The notes under the pieces were generated by a model that had not been told where the DNA came from, did no database searches, and was given only the letters and a program-made list of their open reading frames with translations. Made by a program: the position numbers and the translations under genes. 11,334 bases of DNA from Clostridia bacterium (lineage in GTDB: Bacteria; Bacillota; Clostridia; TANB77; CAG-508): positions 1 through 11,334 of the forward strand of contig CAAEQN010000044.1 in NCBI GenBank assembly GCA_900758165.1. Direction: 5' to 3'. Below, piece after piece: positions 6,451-11,334 of the stretch (positions within the stretch are counted from its first letter, which is position 1; the number at the start of each line of letters is the position of its first letter).

Positions 6451-6529
6451 TGATATTTTATAGCACTTATTATTCATTAAATTCATCGCCCTTACAACAA
6501 AACATACACAACGGGCACTTTTAACTCTA

Positions 6530-6640
6530 ATGGCTCCTCCAATGAGTAAAGAGGAATATCAATATTCAATTTTTCAGTATCATATTTCTATGATATCCCT
6601 AATATATCACGAATTGCCCCAAAAATCAAGAAAATCTTGA
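6530..6640 (+). pseudogene. possible remnant of a small element-encoded protein
   Basis: A short frame (37 codons with stop; internal ATG at 6542) opens with M-S-K-E-E-Y-Q-Y. This resembles by eye the first residues of small SHOCT-like proteins often found beside recombinases in Firmicutes elements. The continuation expected of those proteins is absent and the frame stops after 36 residues. No ribosome binding site precedes it. It could be a decayed gene or coincidence; the same stretch also contains the 7-bp hairpin at 6578-6595 and overlaps the Bro-N gene's upstream repeats. Confidence 0.2.
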
Positions 6641-6676
6641 AAATTAATTGTAAAAATCTTGAATTTATGATAATAT
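6631..6676 (+). promoter_or_regulatory. probable Bro-N gene promoter with 22-bp-spaced repeats
   Basis: TTGTAA (6648-6653), 17-bp spacer and TAATAT (6671-6676), with TG one base before the -10, form a plausible promoter about 45 bp upstream of the ATG. The 11-mer AAAATCTTGAA occurs at 6631-6641 and again at 6653-6663, exactly 22 bp apart (two helical turns), bracketing the -35. TCAAG at 6626-6630 makes the first copy part of a small palindrome. This looks like an operator for a regulator, perhaps self-encoded by the element. Confidence 0.4.
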
Positions 6677-6720
6677 GCTACCAATAGTTCAAAAATTCTA
6701 CAAGGAGGTTACTTAAATAT

Positions 6721-7593
6721 ATGGATAATAATAAATTAGATACAATTACAAACTTGTTTGAAGGTAAAGAAATAAGAAGTATTTGGGATAGTGAAAAAGA
6801 AGAATATTTTTTTAGTGTAATTGATATTATTAGTGCTTTAACTGAAAGTAATGACCCAGCACATTATTGGAGAACTCTTAAATCGAGAATGATTCAAGAA
6901 GGAAATCAAACCGTCACAAATTGTGACACTTTCAAATTAAAAGCAAAAGATGGAAAAATGAGAAATACTGATATGCTAGATACACAGAATATTTTAAGAC
7001 TTATTGAATCTATACCATCACCAAAAGCAGAACCTTTCAAAATGTGGTTAGCGGGCTTAGGTAATGAACGAATAAATGAAGTATTTGATCCAGAGTTAGC
7101 AATTAATCGTGTTGTTAACTATTATCGTAATAAAGGTTATAGTGATGAATGGATTAAGAAAAGATTAACAGGCATTGTTGATAGATTTAAGCTAACAGAT
7201 ATATGGAAAGATGGTGGTGTTGAAAAAACAATTGAATATGCAATGCTAACTAATGAAATATATAAAGGCTGGTCTGGAATGAAAGCTTCAGAATATAAAC
7301 AGTATAAAGGCTTACGAAAAGAAAGTTTAAGAGATAATATGACCGATATTGAAGTTCTTCTTACAGATTTAAGAGAAATAGCTACTCGTGATATTGCACA
7401 ATCAGAACATCCACAAGGATTTAATGAGAATATGAATGTTGCTAAACGAGGTGGACAGGTTGCCAATGATGCTAGAAAATCATATGAAAAGGAAACTAAA
7501 AAATTGGCAATTTCCAAAAATAATGCATTAAACTATAAATATGTAGATGATGAAAAATTAATTGAAGATAAAAAATCAAAAAAGAAGAAATAA
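6721..7593 (+). CDS. Bro-N domain protein, DinD-like (290 aa)
   Basis: Bro-N-type protein. The N-terminal part (about 15-110) has the Bro-N pattern: I-W-D-S-E-K-E-E-Y-F-F-S-V-I-D-I near the start, then H-Y-W-R-T-L-K, and L-R-L-I-E-S-I near 92-98. Bro-N domains occur in phage antirepressors and in DNA-damage-inducible DinD-type proteins and bind DNA in those studied. The middle and C-terminal part (about 110-290) resembles DinD-like proteins in the A-K-R-G-G-Q-V-A-N-D-A-R-K segment (241-253). The tail is Lys-rich. No signal peptide or membrane segment. RBS AAGGAGG at 6702-6708 is 12 nt from ATG, slightly long. Its own promoter and a putative operator lie upstream, and the divergent spacer separates it from the relaxase block. 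Role in this element is unknown; control of element genes or a response to DNA damage are possibilities. Confidence 0.8.
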   Translation: MDNNKLDTITNLFEGKEIRSIWDSEKEEYFFSVIDIISALTESNDPAHYWRTLKSRMIQEGNQTVTNCDTFKLKAKDGKMRNTDMLDTQNILRLIESIPSPKAEPFKMWLAGLGNERINEVFDPELAINRVVNYYRNKGYSDEWIKKRLTGIVDRFKLTDIWKDGGVEKTIEYAMLTNEIYKGWSGMKASEYKQYKGLRKESLRDNMTDIEVLLTDLREIATRDIAQSEHPQGFNENMNVAKRGGQVANDARKSYEKETKKLAISKNNALNYKYVDDEKLIEDKKSKKKK

Positions 7594-7616
7594 TTTGCAT
7601 AAATTATTGTTATAAT
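7589..7616 (+). promoter_or_regulatory. extended -10 promoter of Nudix/nucleotidase operon with palindrome
   Basis: TGTTATAAT at 7608-7616 is an extended -10 box (TGN plus perfect TATAAT) about 30 bp before the Nudix start codon; the -35 region is poor. Immediately upstream AATAATTT (7589-7596) pairs perfectly with AAATTATT (7601-7608), overlapping the Bro-N stop codon. The palindrome could be an operator or a very weak terminator. Confidence 0.45.
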
Positions 7617-7646
7617 CCAAACAAAATAATTTTATAGGAGGACATT

Positions 7647-8210
7647 ATGGAATATTTAGATATTTTAGATGAAAATGGAAATAAAACAGGAGAGAAAAAG
7701 CCAAGAAAAGAGGTACATAGTAAAGGATATTGGCATAAAGGAGTTCACATATGGATAATTAATTCAAAAAAAGAATTGTTAGTACAACGAAGAAGTGCTA
7801 ATAAGGATGTATATCCAAATAAACTATATATATCTGTAGCAGGACATCCAGTAAGCGGAGAAGAAGAAATAGATAGTATTAAAAGAGAATTTGAAGAAGA
7901 AATTGGGGTAAAATTAGATACTAATAAATTAGAATATTTATTTACTTTTTCACAAGAAGTTGTGGAAAATAATGGAAAATTTTTAGATAACCAATTTTAT
8001 GATGTTTACTTGATTGAGATGGACTTAGATATTGAAAATTTAAAACTACAAGAGGAAGAAGTTAGTGAAGTTAAAAATATTTATTATGAAGATTTTGAAA
8101 AAATGATAAAAAATAAAGATAAAGATATAGTAAATCATCCTGAAGAATGGGAAAAATTATTTAAGATATTGCATGATAGATATAAAACTAAAAGTGAAGA
8201 AGAAAGGTAG
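7647..8210 (+). CDS. Nudix hydrolase, isopentenyl-isomerase-like branch (187 aa)
   Basis: Cytosolic Nudix-fold enzyme. The Nudix box is complete at residues 66-88: G66-x5-E72-x7-R80-E81-F-x-E84-E85-x-G87-V88, so the Mg-binding and catalytic glutamates are present. The upstream part (K-G-Y-W-H-K-G-V-H-I-W around 26-36, then L-L-V-Q-R-R-S and P-N-K-L-Y-I-S-V-A-G) matches the subgroup related to type I isopentenyl-diphosphate isomerase and YfcD-like hydrolases; the true substrate cannot be read from sequence. RBS AGGAGG is 5-6 nt before ATG. It ends 6 nt before the next gene, a deoxyribonucleotidase-like enzyme, so the two form an operon. Together they suggest clean-up of nucleotides or related diphosphates, as passenger genes on the element. 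Confidence 0.9.
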   Translation: MEYLDILDENGNKTGEKKPRKEVHSKGYWHKGVHIWIINSKKELLVQRRSANKDVYPNKLYISVAGHPVSGEEEIDSIKREFEEEIGVKLDTNKLEYLFTFSQEVVENNGKFLDNQFYDVYLIEMDLDIENLKLQEEEVSEVKNIYYEDFEKMIKNKDKDIVNHPEEWEKLFKILHDRYKTKSEEER

Positions 8211-8216
8211 ATACTG

Positions 8217-8777
8217 ATGAAAATAGGAATAGATATTGATGATGTTATTACAAATACCTCAGAAAAAATTGAAGAATATATTATGAAAGATAACAATAGA
8301 CAAAAATTGCAAGAACATATGAAAGAAATCATGAAAGGAAACCCTTCAGAACCAGAAGTAATGTCATTTTGTATGGAAAATTATCTTAGAGTATTTCAAG
8401 AAGTAAAACCAAAAGATAATGCAAGTAAAGTAATACAAGATTTGTTAGACAAAGGAAATGAAATATATCTTATAACTGCACGAGGAGAAAATTTAGAATT
8501 TTTTAGAGGCTCAGAAAAAGTAACTAAAAAATTTTTAGAGGATAATAATATTAAATATACTAAAATAATATTTAATGCAATTAATAAAGCACAATTATGT
8601 GTAGATAATCAAATTGATTTAATGATAGATGATTCAATTGAACATTGTGAAGATATTGAAAATGTAGGGATAAAAAGTATTGTATTCACGTCTAATGTTA
8701 ATAAAAAAACTTTTACAATTGTCGAAAGAGTTGATAATTGGTTAGATTTGGAAAACAAATTAAATAAAATGTTATAA
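8217..8777 (+). CDS. HAD-type 5'-nucleotidase, deoxyribonucleotidase-like (186 aa)
   Basis: HAD-superfamily phosphohydrolase close to the 5'(3')-deoxyribonucleotidase (NT5C) type, which removes the 5' phosphate from (deoxy)nucleoside monophosphates. Motif I is D6-I-D8-D9-V, with D6 the nucleophile and D8 the acid/base; motif II is T87 in I-T-A-R; motif III is probably K124; motif IV is M-I-D138-D139-S. All catalytic positions are present. The region between motifs I and II (about 15-75) forms the helical cap expected for this class. Start ATG is 6 nt after the Nudix stop, with an AAAGG site inside the end of that gene. Transcription would need to continue through the intron insertion to reach the apparent terminator at 10713-10744. 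Confidence 0.88.
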   Translation: MKIGIDIDDVITNTSEKIEEYIMKDNNRQKLQEHMKEIMKGNPSEPEVMSFCMENYLRVFQEVKPKDNASKVIQDLLDKGNEIYLITARGENLEFFRGSEKVTKKFLEDNNIKYTKIIFNAINKAQLCVDNQIDLMIDDSIEHCEDIENVGIKSIVFTSNVNKKTFTIVERVDNWLDLENKLNKML

Positions 8778-8806
8778 AAAAGATAGTGTTATATTGACAT
8801 ATAATA

Positions 8807-8841
8807 GGGTAGAGAAATAGCAAAGTGCTATTGTCCCTCCC
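8807..8841 (-). ncRNA. group II intron domain VI
   Basis: The minus-strand arms 8841-8827 and 8821-8807 pair with a 5-nt loop, an upper stem of six pairs (AATAGC with GCTATT) and a lower GGG/CCC stem. The unpaired A at 8810 is the expected branch nucleotide for lariat formation. Confidence 0.75.
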
Positions 8842-8844
8842 ATT

Positions 8845-8875
8845 GCACCGTACGTACGGTTCTCGTATACGGCGC
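8845..8875 (-). ncRNA. group II intron domain V (catalytic core)
   Basis: Reading the minus strand from 8875, the sequence begins GCGCCGTA and closes with TACGGTGC, an 8-pair lower stem that includes one G-U. A bulge near ACG, a short ACG/CGT upper stem and a small A-rich loop follow. An A at 8876 with the following GC supplies the catalytic AGC triad. The layout is the standard bacterial domain V. Confidence 0.85.
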
Positions 8876-8893
8876 TACATTTATATAGTCTAA

Positions 8894-10192
8894 TTACAAA
8901 CTATTAAGGTAATATTCTAAAGGATTGACCAAACCTGGTCTTTCCTTTGTTTTTATATTTAAAACCTTTGGGTTTAATATAAAATTAACTACATTCATAC
9001 TACACCTTTTATACCAACCAAGCCTAGAATTTGCAACTTTATATATATCCTCTTCATTAAATCCATTTTGAAATTTAATATTCATTTTATTAAGATTTGT
9101 ATAAATCGTCTTTGGCTTTTTCCATTGTTTAAGTATAATTACTCTCACTTTGTGTCTTAAACAGCTTCCATATTCTTCCATAAATATTTTCATATTTCCA
9201 ATTTTGAAATAGTTTATCCAACCAATTATTAACTGGTTTAGTTCTTTAAACGTTTCTCCTATAGGTTTTGCAATCGCTTTCTTTCTTAATAGGATTTGTT
9301 TAGTTTTACCATATAAATTTGCTTTTCTGTCTTTTGTTGGTTTACATTTCCATTTGTCTCCATTTTTCCAAAAAGTAAAACCTAAAAATTGACTCTTTGT
9401 TGGTCTTACTACTTTTGTTTTACTAGCAAAAACTTTTAGAAATAGCTTTCTTTCAAGCCAAGATGTTACTGATTTCATTACTCTATCTGCTGCCATTTCA
9501 CTTCTAACGAATATATTACAGTCATCTGCGTAACGCACAAAATTCAAACCTCTTTGTTCAAGTTCTTTATCAAATTTATCTAAATATATATTTGATAATA
9601 TTGGCGAAAGTGGTCCTCCTTGTGGCATTCCTATTGTAGATGATAGCACTAGTCCATTATCCATTATGCCTGCTCTTAGAAATGAACGTATTAAATGTAA
9701 AGTATGACTATCATTAACTTTTTCCCTTAATATTGAAATTAATTTATCGTGATTTACAGTGTCAAAATATTTCTCGATGTCTAAATCAATTATCCATTCA
9801 TATCCGTTATTAAGATGCATTAAAACCCTATCAATTGCTAAATGGCAATCTCTATTTGGTCTAAATCCATAAGAGTTATCACTAAATATATTTTCGTATA
9901 TTGGAATTAACTTTTGAGCTATTGCTTGTTGTATAACTCTGTCTACAACCACCGGTATTCCTAGCAGTCTTAATTTTCCATTGGATTTTGGAATATATAC
10001 TCTTTTAACCAATTCAGGCTTATATTTCTTGTTCATTATACTATCTATGATTTCTTTTTTATGTTCTTCAAAATAAGTATCTATTTGGTCTACTGTCATT
10101 TTGTCTACTCCTGCTACTCCTTTATTAGCTTTAACTCTTTTTATTGCCTCTTTTAGATTATCTTCACTCAAAATCTCTTCAATTAATTTCAT
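8894..10192 (-). CDS. ltrA: group II intron reverse transcriptase/maturase (432 aa)
   Basis: LtrA-type intron-encoded protein that binds the intron RNA, helps it splice and copies it at new DNA sites. The RT domain spans about 20-280: motif with D136-L-D138 in I-D-L-D-I-E-K-Y-F-D, G-M-P-Q-G-G-P-L-S-P at 188-197, and the catalytic Y221-A-D-D224. The maturase X domain is at about 300-365 (L-I-I-G-W-I-N-Y-F-K followed by L-R-H-K-V-R), then a short basic DNA-binding region near 385-432. There is no HNH endonuclease domain, as in the classes (such as C and D) that target single-stranded or hairpin sites. Start ATG has GAGGAG about 11 nt upstream. No frameshift is seen. The symbol is the generic family name, not an identification of a specific intron. 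Confidence 0.93.
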   Translation of the reverse strand: MKLIEEILSEDNLKEAIKRVKANKGVAGVDKMTVDQIDTYFEEHKKEIIDSIMNKKYKPELVKRVYIPKSNGKLRLLGIPVVVDRVIQQAIAQKLIPIYENIFSDNSYGFRPNRDCHLAIDRVLMHLNNGYEWIIDLDIEKYFDTVNHDKLISILREKVNDSHTLHLIRSFLRAGIMDNGLVLSSTIGMPQGGPLSPILSNIYLDKFDKELEQRGLNFVRYADDCNIFVRSEMAADRVMKSVTSWLERKLFLKVFASKTKVVRPTKSQFLGFTFWKNGDKWKCKPTKDRKANLYGKTKQILLRKKAIAKPIGETFKELNQLIIGWINYFKIGNMKIFMEEYGSCLRHKVRVIILKQWKKPKTIYTNLNKMNIKFQNGFNEEDIYKVANSRLGWYKRCSMNVVNFILNPKVLNIKTKERPGLVNPLEYYLNSL

Positions 10193-10712
10193 TTTGTTTG
10201 TTGCTCCTCTCTCTATTTGTAAATTTATTCAAGATTATCCCCTTATTCTTCATCAAATTAGAATTACGATTTCTAATTACATTGATTATCCCTCATTTCG
10301 GACTTCTTGAACATTGCTTATAGTGATTTGCTCTATATAAACATTAAGTCCTTTAGTATTATTACTAATACCTACTACGACCTCAGCTGACTCCCTAACT
10401 ATTCGCTTTTTATCGCACATATTTCTATGCGTTAGGGTCTCCCAGGGTAAGGCATTAATCTTTCATTCCACAACCTCTTGATTTACTATTTTGGTTATAC
10501 GTTTACCTTTTGGACTTTGATTTGAAATGCAACCTTATCCACCTCATAGCCTTTGTTATCAAGTTTCTGTTCGTAGGCTCAAGAACTTTGCTACACCACT
10601 TCCTTCATCCCAACATTACTGTTTTCGACTTGTGGTTCGCTACACTTGGCGGTAAATACCCGTGACTGGACTTTCACCAGTAAGATTAATGCCATGCCTG
10701 GCACACATTTTT

Positions 10713-10744
10713 AGGATGAGTAATTAGTTTTTACTCATCCTTTT
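10713..10744 (+). terminator. intrinsic terminator, cut off from the nucleotidase operon by the intron
   Basis: GGATGAGTAA (10714-10723) pairs perfectly with 10731-10740 around a 7-nt loop, with one more A-T pair at 10713/10741, and is followed by TTTT on the plus strand. In that orientation it fits the end of the Nudix/nucleotidase operon: with the intron removed it would lie about 35 bp after the nucleotidase stop. On the minus strand it follows the tnpV gene but lacks a good T-run there. Confidence 0.65.
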
Positions 10745-10755
10745 ACTCACTAACA

Positions 10756-11118
10756 CTAACAATTAATTAATTCTGAATATATGATTTCTTCTGCCGAAAA
10801 CTTATAATTATTCATAAGCCCAATCCATTTTAAAGGGTCTATATCTTTTAAATTTTCATCAATAGGATTTTTTTCTAACATTTGTTTCATAAGCATTTCA
10901 AATCTTTCTTTAGCTTGTTTGTCAGTTTCTACAATATGTTTTCTTAAAGTTTTGTTCATAAACATTATTATATATTCAGCTTTCTTATAATTTTTTAAAT
11001 ATTCTAATCTTAAATGTCCATATTTTCCAATAATATAATCATTTTCATAATCTTCATTTTCTAAATATAAGTCAGGAACGAAAAAATCTCCTTCTTTGTG
11101 ATAAGTTATCTCTAACAT
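10756..11118 (-). CDS. tnpV: TnpV-family transposon protein (120 aa)
   Basis: Small transposon-encoded protein of the TnpV family, first named in Tn4451 and common in clostridial mobile elements; its biochemical role is not known. Recognised by the N-terminal I-T-Y-H-K-E-G-D-F-F-V-P-D-L (4-17), the central G-K-Y-G-H-L-R-L-E-Y-L-K (31-42), and the C-terminal W-I-G-L-M-N-N near 98-104 followed by A-E-E-I-I (109-113). Length is normal for the family and both ends are present. Start ATG has AGGAGG about 8 nt before it. It is separated from the relaxase/recombinase block by the cargo genes and the intron. Together with the MobV relaxase and serine recombinase it supports a Tn4451-related element. 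Confidence 0.85.
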   Translation of the reverse strand: MLEITYHKEGDFFVPDLYLENEDYENDYIIGKYGHLRLEYLKNYKKAEYIIMFMNKTLRKHIVETDKQAKERFEMLMKQMLEKNPIDENLKDIDPLKWIGLMNNYKFSAEEIIYSELINC

Positions 11119-11165
11119 AATAAAATCCTCCTAAAATTTAATTTCACTACTTTTAGAACTATAAT

Positions 11166-11193
11166 TTTATATCTGTTTAGCTGTCTTTTACAA
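11166..11193 (-). promoter_or_regulatory. possible tnpV promoter
   Basis: On the minus strand TTGTAA (11193-11188), 16-bp spacer and TATAAA (11171-11166) lie about 48 bp before the tnpV start codon. Both hexamers are fair matches to sigma-A consensus, but the AT-rich background makes this only moderately informative. Confidence 0.35.
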
Positions 11194-11244
11194 AATATAT
11201 TTTTAATAAAAATTAAAGTGTACTTAAATAATTCTTACTGGGTT

Positions 11245-11283
11245 AGGACTTATGACAGAGTCAAAGTCCTATGCTTCGAAGCA
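11245..11283 (+). promoter_or_regulatory. hairpin pair in the leader of the truncated last gene
   Basis: AGGACTT (11245-11251) pairs with 11264-11270 and contains an inner TGAC/GTCA stem (11253-11256 and 11260-11263). One base later comes the perfect 12-bp palindrome TGCTTCGAAGCA (11272-11283). The gene's AAAGGAGG site starts 7 nt after it. The position directly before the RBS suggests translational or transcriptional control, or a dimer-binding operator. There is no T-run. Confidence 0.45.
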
Positions 11284-11303
11284 AGTTCTAAAGGAGGAAA
11301 AAG

Positions 11304-11334
11304 ATGGAGCAAGAATTAGCATATTCTTTTCACT
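11304..11334 (+). CDS. start of a gene truncated by the window edge
   Basis: ATG with a strong AAAGGAGG site about 5 nt upstream (11290-11297) opens a frame of ten complete codons (M-E-Q-E-L-A-Y-S-F-H) that runs off the end. The ribosome binding site and structured leader make a real gene likely. Ten residues are too few to name a family. It is divergent from tnpV, so the 185-bp spacer between them serves both. Confidence 0.6.
   Translation, partial: MEQELAYSFH

Larger units (their letters stand above)
8804..10706 (-). mobile_element. group II intron, complete-looking (about 1.9 kb)
   Basis: On the minus strand the intron begins GTGTGCC (10706-10700), matching the group II 5' consensus GUGYG. 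It runs through about 510 nt of structured domains I-III, encodes a reverse transcriptase/maturase in domain IV, and ends with domain V (8875-8845) and domain VI (8841-8807). The 3' end is placed at 8804 because the expected branch-point A (8810) lies 6 nt before a terminal AU. All landmarks are intact, so it may be able to splice. The upstream exon carries a stem-loop (10713-10740) ending 6-7 nt before the insertion site; insertion beside terminator-like hairpins is typical of group IIC introns, but I have not proven the class. Confidence 0.88.

Noticed and set aside
7137..7517. Minus-strand 126-codon open frame
   Set aside because: It lies entirely opposite the Bro-N gene, has no RBS and its product shows no family features.
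8894..10192. Retron or other non-intron reverse transcriptase
   Set aside because: The X domain, GUGYG 5' end, domain V and domain VI all fit a group II intron.
11217..11227. AGTGTACTTAA, matching the reverse complement of 2279-2289, as a possible pair of element ends
   Set aside because: An 11-bp AT-rich match is expected many times by chance in a window this size, and the surroundings do not align.

Overview
The window is AT-rich DNA with strong Gram-positive ribosome binding sites (AGGAGG-type), a TTG start, and protein families typical of low-GC anaerobic Firmicutes (Clostridia or close relatives). Most of what can be read is mobile-element machinery, and no ordinary chromosomal housekeeping block is seen. 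The presence of a MobV relaxase, a TnpV-family protein and a large serine recombinase with a DUF4368-type C-terminus recalls the mobilizable Tn4451/Tn5397-related transposons. This is a family-level recognition from memory, not a search result.

Layout, left to right. 1-148: a short leader with a possible 21-codon peptide ORF whose 3' end runs into a terminator hairpin. 149-2080 (+): a large serine recombinase with a long C-terminal extension. 2080-2325: a gene-free convergent spacer packed with nested inverted repeats. 2326-5785 (-): a probable mobilization/transposition block with relaxase (5785 to 4343), an overlapping 87-aa gene (4353 to 4090), and a second, different large serine recombinase (3984 to 2326) with its own likely promoter. 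5786-6720: a 935-bp divergent spacer holding a candidate oriT and about ten back-to-back stem-loops, then a roughly 170-nt multibranched fold. 6721-8777 (+): three probable cargo genes, namely a Bro-N/DinD-like protein, a Nudix hydrolase and a HAD-type 5'-nucleotidase; the last two look like a small nucleotide-handling operon. 8804-10706 (-): a complete-looking group II intron with its reverse transcriptase/maturase, domain V and domain VI. It lies antisense to the cargo and directly beside a terminator hairpin. 10756-11118 (-): tnpV. 11304-end (+): the start of a gene cut by the window edge, with a hairpin-rich leader.

How it fits together (inference): the relaxase and candidate oriT would allow mobilization by a helper conjugative element; the 552-aa recombinase would excise and insert the element; the 643-aa recombinase probably belongs to another element or to a composite. 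The Bro-N, Nudix and nucleotidase genes are passengers. The group II intron is a later insertion that separated the nucleotidase gene from its apparent terminator. The least explained parts are the hairpin array between the relaxase and Bro-N genes and the structured spacer between the two recombinases. No end of the whole element (att site) could be identified.
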